DNA of 9,542 nt from an uncultured Ellagibacter sp. Its GTDB lineage: Bacteria > Actinomycetota > Coriobacteriia > Coriobacteriales > Eggerthellaceae. The stretch spans positions 1-9,542 of the forward strand of contig NZ_CAKUAL010000072.1 of assembly GCF_934636505.1 (NCBI RefSeq), read 5' to 3'. Position numbers and translations under genes: made by a program. Of the stretch, positions 1 through 6,703 are shown one piece after another; positions within the stretch are counted from its first letter, which is position 1; every line of letters starts with the position of its first letter. The notes under the pieces were generated by a model. That model was not told the DNA's origin. It saw nothing but the letters and a program-made list of their open reading frames with translations, and did no database searches.

Positions 1-1157
1 TTTTTAGCCAGATCGATGTTCATGCGGCGGCGCGTCGACTCGACGCGCCACGCGACCCACTCGCGCAGGATTTCGCGCACGCCCATGACGCGCGGGTAGC
101 CGTCGACAAGCACATTGAAGTTGCATGCGAACGAATCCTGCAGCGTGGTGGAGCGGAACAGCTTCGCCATGAGCTGCTCGGGGTCGACGCCCCTTTTCAG
201 GTCGATCGCGATGCGGAGGCCGGAAAGGTCGGTCTCGTCGCGGATGTCGGCGATCTCGCGCACCTTGCCCTCTTTGGAAAGCTTCACGATGCGCTCGATG
301 ATGACGTCAGTCTTGGTCGTGTACGGAATCTCGTACACCTCGATGATGCGCTCGTCGGGCAGGTAGCGCCAGCGCGAGCGAATCTGGAAGCTGCCGGTAC
401 CCGTGTTGACGATGCGCTCCATCTCCTCGCGGCGGTAGATGATCTCGCCACCGGTGGAGAAATCGGGCGCTGGCATGTATTCGAGCAGGTCGCAGTCGGG
501 GTCGCGAAGGAAATGCATCGTTGCGGTGCACACCTCGTTCAGGTTGAACCCGCAAATATCTGACGCCATCGCGACGCCGATGCCCTTGTTCGCCGACACA
601 AGGATGTTGGGGAACGTGGTGGGCAGAAGGCGCGGCTCCTTCATAGCGCCGTCGTAGCTGTCGACGAAGTCCACCGGATCCTTGTCGATATCCTTGAAGA
701 TCTCGGCGCAGATCGGCGAGAGCTTGGCTTCGGTGTAACGCGAAGCCGCATAGCTCAAATCGCCGGAATAGTACTTGCCGAAGTTGCCCTTGGACTCGAC
801 AAAGGGTGCCAGCAGCGCCTCGTTGCCCGTGGCGAGGCGGACCATGGTCTCGTAGATGGCAGCATCGCCATGCGGGTTGAGCTTCATCGTCTGGCCGACG
901 ATGTTTGCGCTCTTCTGGCGCGCGCCGTTCAAAAGGCCCATCTTGTACATGGTGTAGAGCAGCTTGCGGTGCGATGGCTTGAAGCCATCGATTTCCGGGA
1001 ACGCGCGCGACACATTGGTGCTCATGGCGTAGGGCATGTAGTTCTGCTCGAGCGTCTGGGTGATGGGTTGCTCTGTAACCTCGGAATGCAGGCCTATTAC
1101 GTTGGGATTGTCGACATGCTTTTTCTTCGGTGCGGTTTTGGTCTTCTTCTTTGCCAC
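1..1157 (-). CDS. Type IIA DNA topoisomerase subunit A (GyrA/ParC family, divergent second paralogue), 3' end cut by window
   Basis: This is the DNA breakage-reunion subunit of an ATP-dependent topoisomerase. It cuts both strands through a tyrosine and passes a second duplex through the gap. About 385 N-terminal residues are visible. Translation shows the winged-helix region with PHGDAAIYE (residues 95-103), GNFGKYYS (124-131) and the catalytic tyrosine Tyr141 after Arg140 in AASRYTEAKL. The missing part would hold the rest of the tower and coiled-coil gate and the C-terminal domain. I chose the GTG at 1157 because AAGGGGAG lies 3-10 bases upstream and the protein then begins with a lysine-rich tail (VAKKKTKTAPKKK). 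It follows the B subunit by 73 bases, so the two are probably co-transcribed. Oddities: alanine at the E. coli GyrA Ser83 position, and Glu for Asp87. Whether it acts as decatenase (topo IV) or gyrase cannot be decided because the C-terminal domain is absent, so I give no symbol. Confidence 0.93.
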   Translation of the reverse strand, partial: MAKKKTKTAPKKKHVDNPNVIGLHSEVTEQPITQTLEQNYMPYAMSTNVSRAFPEIDGFKPSHRKLLYTMYKMGLLNGARQKSANIVGQTMKLNPHGDAAIYETMVRLATGNEALLAPFVESKGNFGKYYSGDLSYAASRYTEAKLSPICAEIFKDIDKDPVDFVDSYDGAMKEPRLLPTTFPNILVSANKGIGVAMASDICGFNLNEVCTATMHFLRDPDCDLLEYMPAPDFSTGGEIIYRREEMERIVNTGTGSFQIRSRWRYLPDERIIEVYEIPYTTKTDVIIERIVKLSKEGKVREIADIRDETDLSGLRIAIDLKRGVDPEQLMAKLFRSTTLQDSFACNFNVLVDGYPRVMGVREILREWVAWRVESTRRRMNIDLAK

Positions 1158-1230
1158 GGTCTCCCCTTGGTGCGTGTGTCGGGCTCCTCTATCGAACCGC
1201 AAAGGCGGTCCGGTTGGTTTTCAAACAGCG

Positions 1231-3225
1231 TTACTGCAGGTCGAGCTGGTCGAGGTATTCCTTGCCATGCTCGGCGATATGCCGTTTTCGGCCCTCGTCG
1301 TCGTTGCCGAGCAGAAGGTTGAACATGCTCTCCATGATGGTGACGTCCTCAGGCTCCACCTTGATCAAGCGCCGCGTTTCGGGGTTCATGGTGGTGAGCC
1401 ACATCATGTCGGGGTCGTTCTCGCCAAGACCCTTCGAACGGTTGATCGAGCACTTCTGGTCGCCGATTTCCTTCAGAATGTTGTTCTTCTCGAGCTCGGT
1501 GTAGGCGAAGTAGGTCTTCTCCTTGCAGTTGATCTCGTAGAGCGGCGACTCAGCGATGTAGACGTAGCCCTCGTCGATAAGCGTCGGCACGAGCCGGTAG
1601 AGCATCGTGAGAATGAGCGTGCGAATATGGTAGCCGTCGACGTCGGCGTCCGTGCAGATAATGACCTTGCTCCAGTTGAGGTTTTCCAAATCGAAGGTGC
1701 CGAGGTTCTTCATGCGCTTGTCTTTAACCTCGACGCCGCAGCCCAAGACGCGCAGCAAATCCATGATGATGTCTGACTTGAAGATGCGCGGGTAGTCTTC
1801 CTTGAGGCAGTTGAGGATCTTGCCTCGAACAGGCATAACACCCTGGAACTCGGCATCGCGAGACGTGCGGATGGCACCTGCCGCCGAGTCGCCCTCCACG
1901 ATGTAAATCTCGCGGCGGCCCTTGTCCTTCGAGCGGCAATCGATGAACTTCTGCACGCGATTGGCCATGTCGGTCTTCTGCTGCAGGTTGGTCTTGATGC
2001 TCTGGCGGGTTTTCTCCGCGTTCTCGCGCGAGCGCTTGTTGATGAGCACCTGATCGACGATTTTGCCCGCATCGTCTTTGTTCTCGATGAGGTAGGTCGT
2101 GAGGCGCTCCTTGAAAAACGCCGTCATTGCCTGCTGGATAAAGCGGTTGTTGATGGCCTTCTTCGTCTGGTTCTCATAGGAGGTCTGCGTCGAGAAGCAG
2201 TTCGTCACGAGCACGAGGCAGTCCTGCACGTCCTGCCATTTGATAGCGGACTCGTTTTTGGTGTACTTGTCCTGCGACTTGATATAGGCATCAAGTGCGC
2301 TGGTCAGAGCGCTGCGGGCGGCCTTTTCGGGCGAACCGCCGTTTTCGAGCCACGACGAGTTGTGGTAGTACTCCTGCATCTGGAAGGTACGGGAGAAGCA
2401 CAGGCACGCAGTGATCTTGACGTTGTAGTCGGGCAGGTCGTCGCGATCGCGGCCACGGCGATCGGCCTGGATGAAGAAGGGCTCGGTCAGATACTCGGAG
2501 CCTACCTTTTCGAGAACGTAGTCCTCGATGCCCTTGGGATAGCAGAAATCTTCCTCCGTGAAACCCTCAGGTCCCTCGAGGCGCAAACGGAAGGTGACAT
2601 TGGCGTTGACGACCGCCTGGCGACGCATGGTCTCGCGATACCACTCGGCAGGAATGTCGATAGACGTGAAAACCTCAAGGTCGGGACGCCATTTGATGGT
2701 GGTGCCCGTCCGTTTCTCGGCAGAAGGCTCAACCTCGAGCGCCTTCTTTTTGGCGCCGACGACCTTGCCCTTCTTGAAATGCAGGGAGTACTTGTTGCCG
2801 TCGCGCCATACGGTGACGTCCATGTATTCAGAGGCGTACTGCGTGGCGCACGAGCCCAAGCCGTTGGTGCCGAGCGAGAAGTCGTAGTCGCCGCCCTGAT
2901 TGTTGTTGTACTTGCCGCCTGCATACAGCTCGCAGAAGACGAGTTCCCAGTTGAAGCGCTTTTCCGTGGGGTTCCAGTCAAGCGGACAGCCGCGGCCGTG
3001 GTCCTCGACCTGAATCGAGCCGTCGGCAAACGCGGTCAGCGCGATGAGGTCGCCATAGCCCTGGCGCGCCTCGTCGACCGAGTTGGACAGGATCTCGAAG
3101 GCGGCGTGCGCGCAGCCGTCGAGGCCGTCGGAGCCGAAGATGACCGCGGGGCGCAGACGGACGCGCTCCTCGTCTTTCAGCTGGCGAATGCTGTCGTTGC
3201 CGTAATCGGCCGTGGTGTTTGCCAT
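1231..3225 (-). CDS. Type IIA DNA topoisomerase subunit B (GyrB/ParE family, divergent second paralogue)
   Basis: This is the ATPase and Toprim subunit that pairs with the A subunit encoded just downstream; it hydrolyses ATP to drive strand passage. It has 664 residues, close to the usual 630-670. GHKL ATPase signatures: FEILSNSVDEA (Glu44 presumed general base, Asn48), VEDHGRG (Asp75), GTNGLG (119-124) and the QTK loop (353-355) with the ATP-contacting lysine. The coumarin-contact arginine appears kept as Arg141. Toprim signatures: VEGDSA (Glu445), TDADVD (526-530), then SKGLGEN near 597-603. Divergent points: RPAVIFGSDGLDG replaces the usual RPGMYIG, and Ser47 precedes the key Asn. I chose ATG 3225 because the family-typical sequence (YGNDSIRQLK, then RVRLRPAVIFG) begins right after it; the frame is open for 67 more codons upstream, but that stretch looks like non-coding leader. 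The ribosome site (GAAAGAG) is weak. The family is certain; the gyrase or topo IV role is not. Confidence 0.94.
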   Translation of the reverse strand: MANTTADYGNDSIRQLKDEERVRLRPAVIFGSDGLDGCAHAAFEILSNSVDEARQGYGDLIALTAFADGSIQVEDHGRGCPLDWNPTEKRFNWELVFCELYAGGKYNNNQGGDYDFSLGTNGLGSCATQYASEYMDVTVWRDGNKYSLHFKKGKVVGAKKKALEVEPSAEKRTGTTIKWRPDLEVFTSIDIPAEWYRETMRRQAVVNANVTFRLRLEGPEGFTEEDFCYPKGIEDYVLEKVGSEYLTEPFFIQADRRGRDRDDLPDYNVKITACLCFSRTFQMQEYYHNSSWLENGGSPEKAARSALTSALDAYIKSQDKYTKNESAIKWQDVQDCLVLVTNCFSTQTSYENQTKKAINNRFIQQAMTAFFKERLTTYLIENKDDAGKIVDQVLINKRSRENAEKTRQSIKTNLQQKTDMANRVQKFIDCRSKDKGRREIYIVEGDSAAGAIRTSRDAEFQGVMPVRGKILNCLKEDYPRIFKSDIIMDLLRVLGCGVEVKDKRMKNLGTFDLENLNWSKVIICTDADVDGYHIRTLILTMLYRLVPTLIDEGYVYIAESPLYEINCKEKTYFAYTELEKNNILKEIGDQKCSINRSKGLGENDPDMMWLTTMNPETRRLIKVEPEDVTIMESMFNLLLGNDDEGRKRHIAEHGKEYLDQLDLQ

Positions 3226-3258
3226 TCTCGCTCTTTCGATGATAGTGTTTCCTCTTGC

Positions 3259-3289
3259 GCAGCTTCCAAACCCTTTAGGGCAAAGCTGC
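3259..3289 (-). promoter_or_regulatory. Leader hairpin upstream of the topoisomerase B gene
   Basis: In the minus-strand RNA, GCAGCUU (from 3289) pairs perfectly with AAGCUGC (ending at 3259). A further U-G pair is possible, and an inner CCC-UAAA-GGG mini-stem sits in the loop. It ends about 33 bases before the start codon, so it could affect translation, mRNA stability or attenuation. No U-run follows, so it is not a standard terminator. The inverted repeat is seen directly; any role is inference. Confidence 0.4.
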
Positions 3290-3376
3290 CTTCCCGCTCG
3301 ATGCGCGGCGCGAAGGGCGCGACGCTGGTGGCGGGTCTTGTGGGCCAGACTCTGCTGGCGCGATGCACAATGACCG

Positions 3377-3385
3377 ACTTTACCA
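3377..3385 (-). promoter_or_regulatory. Possible extended -10 element for the topoisomerase operon
   Basis: The minus strand reads TGG-TAAAGT, which fits an extended -10 (TGnTATAAT) with four of six matches in the hexamer. No good -35 hexamer lies 16-18 bases upstream. If real, transcription would start near 3370 and leave a leader of about 145 bases containing the hairpin at 3259-3289. Low confidence. Confidence 0.22.
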
Positions 3386-3426
3386 CATGCCGCGCCCGCA
3401 ACATGACGAGGACACAGCAAATTCAT

Positions 3427-3440
3427 CGGACATACGTTCG
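3427..3440. promoter_or_regulatory. LexA (SOS) box-like palindrome
   Basis: The plus strand reads CGGACATACGTTCG and the minus strand CGAACGTATGTCCG. This differs at one base from the symmetrical CGAAC-N4-GTTCG core of Gram-positive and actinobacterial LexA sites. The same spot also holds a CATAC/GTATG inverted repeat with a six-base spacer (3431-3446). It lies about 200 bases upstream of the topoisomerase B start and about 45 bases upstream of the candidate -10, so simple promoter occlusion is not evident. The match is seen in the sequence; LexA binding is inference. Confidence 0.35.
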
Positions 3441-3553
3441 TGTATGGCGGTTTGCGCGTATAGGTTCAGAGTATCGAGCTTGCTCGCCCCAGCGTGGAGC
3501 AAAAGCCGCCATCGTAGGCGCGTTACCCCAGGTAGAAACCCTAAACAACAGGA

Positions 3554-3593
3554 GCGCCCGACCTTTTGGCAACATCGCCTCGAGACCGGGCGC
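3554..3593 (-). terminator. Possible terminator hairpin after serA
   Basis: In the minus-strand RNA, GCGCCCG (from 3593) can pair with CGGGCGC (ending at 3554) across a 26-base loop. The next bases are UCCUGUUGUUUAG, which is only moderately U-rich. It lies 37 bases past the serA stop. The long loop and broken U-tract make it a weak intrinsic terminator, and it may permit read-through toward the topoisomerase genes. Confidence 0.35.
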
Positions 3594-3629
3594 CCACAGA
3601 AGCGCGCTTAGACGCAGGGAACCGAACGC

Positions 3630-5210
3630 TTACAGGCTGAACGACCACACGTTCTTGAAGTCAAGCGTGCCCGAAAGCTTCTCGAGCAGCTGATCGTCCA
3701 CCTTGCCCTCGACGTTCATGTACACGAGCGCCGTCTTCTCGGAGGGCTTCGTGCCGATCTGCATCGTCGTGATGTTCACACCCTCGTTGCCGAGCAACGT
3801 GCCGATCGCGCCGATGCGGCCGGGGGCGTCAACGTACTCGAACACGAGCGATTGCTTGGCAGGCGCGATGTCGATCTTGTAATCGAGCAGCGACATGATG
3901 CGCGGGCGCTGCATCGAGCCGAAGAGCGTCGCACCGACTTCGACCCCGTCGGCGACGACCTTCACGGCCGACGCGTACTCGTCAGCGTCGGCGATCGAGG
4001 CGGTGTCCACCTTGATGCCATGGCGCACGGCGACCGACTCCACGTTCACCGGCGTGACCGACCCCGCGCGGCGATAGGCTAAGATGCCGTCGAGCGCGCC
4101 TGCGACCAGGATGGACGCGTCCGCGTTCGCGATTGTTCCCGCCGCTTCGACGCGCAGCGTCTTGGGGATGCACCCCAGAATCTGCGCCAGGATGCGGCCC
4201 ATCATCTGGCAGGCGGGGACGTAGGGGCCCACCGCGTCCATCATCTCAGGCGGCACGAGCGTCATGTTGAGCGCCGTGGGGACGATGGAGCCCTCAAGCC
4301 CGCTCGAGACGTACTCCGCGATCTGCACGCCGGCGCGCACCTGCGCCTCGTGGGTGGAAGCGCCCAGGTGAGGCGTCAAGAGCACGTTGTCGAACTCGTG
4401 CAGGGGGCTGCCCGTGCAGGGCTCTTCCTCGAACATGTCGATTCCCGCAGCGAAGATCTTGCCCGCGGCAACGAAATCGGAGAGGGACTTCACGTTGTAG
4501 ATGCCGCCGCGCGCCGCGTTTATCAGCACGACGCCGTCCTTCATGGCCGCGAATTCTTCGGGACCGAACATGCCGATGGTCTCGGGCGTCTTCGGCAGAT
4601 GCACGGTGATGAAGTCGGCGCGCGCGAGCACGTCTTCCACGCGCTCGAAAAGCTCAACACCCAGCTGGTCGGCGCGCTCGGGGCTGCAATACGGGTCGTG
4701 CCCGATAATCTTCATACCGAAGGCGCGCGCTCGCTCGGCCACAAGCCCGCCGATACGGCCCAAGCCGAAGATGGCGAGCGTCTTCTCGTAGAGCTCCTTG
4801 CCCAAAAACTTCGAGCGCTCCCACTTGCCCTCGTGCATGCTCGCGTTCGCCTGGGGAAGCTGGCGCGCGCAGGCGAGCATGAGCGCCATGGTATGCTCCG
4901 CTGCGCTCATGATGTTCGAGGTCGGGGCGTTGCACACGATGACGCCGCGCTCGGTCGCCGCGTCAAGGTCGATCGTGTCGACGCCCACGCCCGCACGCCC
5001 GATGATCTTCAGGTTCTCCGCGGCCTCGATGACCCGGCGCGTCACCGGCGTCGCCGAGCGCACGACGATCGCATCATAGGGGGCGATCTGCGCCGCGAGC
5101 TCGTCTTCGGTCAGGTCGAGCTTCACGTCGACGTCGTAGCCCTTATCGCGCAGGACGTCGATGCCCTCCTTCGCGATCCGATCGGCTACGAGAACCTTCT
5201 TGTGCGTCAT
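3630..5210 (-). CDS. serA: D-3-phosphoglycerate dehydrogenase, long form with ASB and ACT domains
   Basis: It oxidises 3-phosphoglycerate to 3-phosphohydroxypyruvate with NAD in the cytoplasm, the entry step of serine synthesis. The protein has 526 residues, matching the long form typified by Mycobacterium SerA. The substrate/NAD core covers about 1-315: dinucleotide loop GLGRIG (149-154), Asp172 in HDPY that favours NAD, catalytic Arg234 (NAARGG), Glu263 (FEEEP) and His281 (TPHLGAS). An allosteric substrate-binding (ASB) domain follows at about 318-450. The C-terminal ACT domain (about 455-526, DAPGRIGAIG then EGVNITTMQIG) is the usual site of serine feedback inhibition. ATG 5210 is preceded by GAAGGG at good spacing and the protein starts as expected (MTHKKVLVADRIA). 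It lies 114 bases after serC on the same strand, with a strong palindrome in the gap. All key residues are present, so the enzyme should be active. Confidence 0.97.
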   Translation of the reverse strand: MTHKKVLVADRIAKEGIDVLRDKGYDVDVKLDLTEDELAAQIAPYDAIVVRSATPVTRRVIEAAENLKIIGRAGVGVDTIDLDAATERGVIVCNAPTSNIMSAAEHTMALMLACARQLPQANASMHEGKWERSKFLGKELYEKTLAIFGLGRIGGLVAERARAFGMKIIGHDPYCSPERADQLGVELFERVEDVLARADFITVHLPKTPETIGMFGPEEFAAMKDGVVLINAARGGIYNVKSLSDFVAAGKIFAAGIDMFEEEPCTGSPLHEFDNVLLTPHLGASTHEAQVRAGVQIAEYVSSGLEGSIVPTALNMTLVPPEMMDAVGPYVPACQMMGRILAQILGCIPKTLRVEAAGTIANADASILVAGALDGILAYRRAGSVTPVNVESVAVRHGIKVDTASIADADEYASAVKVVADGVEVGATLFGSMQRPRIMSLLDYKIDIAPAKQSLVFEYVDAPGRIGAIGTLLGNEGVNITTMQIGTKPSEKTALVYMNVEGKVDDQLLEKLSGTLDFKNVWSFSL

Positions 5211-5259
5211 GGCGAATTCCCTTCTCAGACAAGGCCGCTTATCGCGCGCTCGATTCGCA

Positions 5260-5297
5260 AATTCGACCGCGAGGGAGCGCTCCCCCGCGGCCGAATT
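5260..5297 (-). repeat. 38-base near-perfect palindrome between serC and serA
   Basis: Two 19-base arms (5260-5278 and 5279-5297) abut at a GAGC|GCTC centre. On the DNA they mismatch at two positions. In the minus-strand RNA, the sense of serC-serA, both mismatches become G-U pairs, so the stem can pair along nearly its whole length apart from a small terminal loop. It begins 27 bases after the serC stop and ends 49 bases before the serA start. The bases after it (UGCGAAUCG) are not a U-run, so it is a poor classical terminator. Possible roles are partial termination, mRNA 3'-end protection of serC, or a serA leader structure. Confidence 0.6.
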
Positions 5298-5324
5298 CGT
5301 TTCCGTCAGTACAACTATACGGCT

Positions 5325-6407
5325 TTATGCGTTGTTTTTCTCGAACTCTTTCATGAACGCGACCAAAGCCTCGACGCCCTCACGCGGCATCGCGTTGTAA
5401 ATGCTCGCGCGCATGCCGCCCACGCTGCGATGGCCCTTCAGGCTTTCGAGCCCGCGCGCCTTCGCCTCGGCGATGAACTTCGTGTCCAAATCGGCATCGC
5501 CCGTGATGAAGGGAACGTTCATAAGCGAACGGAATTCCTTTTGCGCCGTGCCGCTGAAGAGCTTCGACTGGTCGAGGTAGTCGTAGAGCAGCGCCGCCTT
5601 CTCCTGGTTGCGCTTCTGCATAGCTTCAAGTCCGCCCTGCTCTTTGAGCCATTTGAAGACAAGCCCGCAGACGTAGATGCCGTAGGCGGGCGGCGTGTTC
5701 GACAGGCTGCCGGCGTCGGCTTGCGTCTTGTAGCGCATGATGGTGGGCGTGAAAGGCAACACGTCCTCGCGAATAAGGTCGTCGCGCACAATGACGATGA
5801 CCACACCAGCAGGACCGACGTTTTTCTGCACGCCGCCGTAGATGAGGCCGTACTTGGAGACGTCGACAGGTTCGGAGAGGAACATTGAGGAGACGTCGGA
5901 GACAAGCGGGATATCGCCCGTCTCGGGAAGGTGAGTGTAACGCGTGCCGTAGACCGTCTCGTTCTGGCAGATGTAGACGTAGTCGGCGTCGGGCGAGAAG
6001 GTGGCGCTGTCGAAATCGGGAACGCGCGTGAAGTTCTCGTCCTCGGAGGAAGCGACAAGGTTCGCGGTGCCGTAGAGCTTCGCTTCCTTGAAGGCCTTCT
6101 TCGACCAGTTACCCGACACGATGTAATCGGCAACCTTGTTGCGCATGAGGTTCATAGGAATTGCCGCAAACTGCTGCGTGGCGCCGCCCTGCAAAAAGAG
6201 GACGCGGTAATTGTCGGGGATGGACATGAGATCGCGGATGTCCTGCTCTGCGGTCTCGATAATGCCCTCGAACGTCGCCGAGCGATGGGACATCTCCATG
6301 ACCGACATGCCGGACCCGTTGTAATCGAGCATCTCCGCCGCCGCGGTCTTCAAGACCTCCTCGGGAAGCATTGCGGGGCCTGCAGAAAAGTTGAACACCC
6401 TACCCAT
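5325..6407 (-). CDS. serC: Phosphoserine aminotransferase
   Basis: This PLP enzyme transfers the amino group of glutamate to 3-phosphohydroxypyruvate, giving phosphoserine; it is the step after SerA. It has 360 residues, the normal SerC length. It opens with VFNFSAGPAMLP, typical of the family. His41-Arg42 (MSHRS) are in the substrate site, GGATQQF (74-80) forms part of the PLP phosphate pocket, Asp171 (SDVSS) should contact the PLP ring nitrogen, and Lys195 in GGVQKNVGPAG should form the Schiff base. SVGGMRASIYNAM (328-340) closes the protein in the usual way. I chose ATG 6407 over an upstream start at 6512 because AAGGAG lies 7 bases before it and homology begins at MGRVFNFSAGP. It is the first gene of serC-serA. 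The same motif set can make some family members also act in pyridoxine synthesis (PdxF role), which cannot be judged here. Confidence 0.97.
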   Translation of the reverse strand: MGRVFNFSAGPAMLPEEVLKTAAAEMLDYNGSGMSVMEMSHRSATFEGIIETAEQDIRDLMSIPDNYRVLFLQGGATQQFAAIPMNLMRNKVADYIVSGNWSKKAFKEAKLYGTANLVASSEDENFTRVPDFDSATFSPDADYVYICQNETVYGTRYTHLPETGDIPLVSDVSSMFLSEPVDVSKYGLIYGGVQKNVGPAGVVIVIVRDDLIREDVLPFTPTIMRYKTQADAGSLSNTPPAYGIYVCGLVFKWLKEQGGLEAMQKRNQEKAALLYDYLDQSKLFSGTAQKEFRSLMNVPFITGDADLDTKFIAEAKARGLESLKGHRSVGGMRASIYNAMPREGVEALVAFMKEFEKNNA

Positions 6408-6435
6408 AAGCGCGCTCCTTAAATCGCGAGAGTCT

Positions 6436-6466
6436 GATATATGCTTTATTCTACTAAAGCGCTCAA
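6436..6466 (-). promoter_or_regulatory. Possible promoter of serC-serA
   Basis: On the minus strand, TTGAGC (6466-6461) and TATATC (6441-6436) resemble -35 and -10 hexamers with a 19-base spacer, slightly long for sigma-70-type promoters. The AT-rich patch stands out in this GC-rich DNA. Transcription would begin about 20-25 bases before the serC start codon, leaving no room for a riboswitch or T-box. Confidence 0.35.
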
Positions 6467-6619
6467 GCGAAGGGCCCGAAACGCTCGAACGTTCAGCCGC
6501 GCGGGCGCGCATCGTCGGCAGAAGGGTTTACGCGCCTGGGTGGGACACCTTGGCCCGAAGATGCACGCTGCATCCCTTTTCAGGGCCGTGTGGCGCAAAG
6601 AATGAATGTGAATTCCTTG

Positions 6620-6625
6620 TATAAT
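6620..6625 (+). promoter_or_regulatory. Consensus -10 (TATAAT) for the lipoprotein gene
   Basis: A perfect TATAAT stands in an AT-rich patch (6601-6630), the only such patch on the plus-strand side of this divergent region. No good -35 is visible at 16-18 bases upstream (AAAGAA at 6597-6602), so an activator may be needed. Transcription from about 6632 would give a leader of about 72 bases before the ATG at 6704. Confidence 0.5.
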
Positions 6626-6703
6626 TTCACGTTAAGGAAACCCAGCACGCCACACCTTAGACGTGCCGACATTTGGCGAGAAGGCGCCTTGAAAGGAGGA
6701 CGC

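Larger units (their letters stand above)
3226..3629. other. 404-base intergenic region between serA and the topoisomerase operon
   Basis: No convincing gene lies here. Open frames on both strands lack ribosome sites and have arginine-rich, low-information translations. Read on the minus strand, it holds a possible serA end hairpin, a LexA-box-like palindrome, a weak promoter candidate and a leader hairpin just before the B-subunit gene; each is listed separately. The length suggests that the topoisomerase operon has its own promoter and a leader of roughly 140 bases rather than depending on read-through from serA. Confidence 0.7.

Noticed and set aside
3363..3611. 82-codon open frame on the plus strand in the serA-topoisomerase gap
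   Set aside because: No ribosome site, arginine-rich low-information translation, and it crosses the hairpin and promoter elements of the minus strand.
2362..3693. 443-codon open frame on the plus strand opposite the topoisomerase B gene
   Set aside because: It is antisense to a gene with clear GHKL and Toprim motifs. Long antisense frames are expected in GC-rich coding DNA.
5314..5319. TATAGT on the minus strand as a separate serA promoter
   Set aside because: No -35 hexamer at suitable spacing. It remains possible if the palindrome downstream terminates serC, but the sequence alone does not support it.
4350..5888. 512-codon open frame on the plus strand across serA and serC
   Set aside because: Antisense to two certain enzymes and spans their intergenic palindrome; His/Arg/Val-rich translation typical of a shadow frame.
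6485..6496. CGAACGTTC palindrome upstream of serC as a second LexA box
   Set aside because: The half-sites touch instead of being separated by four bases as in LexA sites. It could be an operator of another regulator but there is no support.
6538..6556. GGGTGGGACACC resembles the T-box antiterminator core (GGGTGGNACCGCG)
   Set aside because: The core does not match after the first nine bases, no specifier loop or antiterminator partner is visible, and the downstream gene is a lipoprotein rather than an aminoacyl-tRNA synthetase or amino-acid gene.
6590..6703. Upstream in-frame ATG at 6590 for the lipoprotein
   Set aside because: It precedes the TATAAT promoter element, lacks a ribosome site and would bury the Tat signal 38 residues inside the protein.
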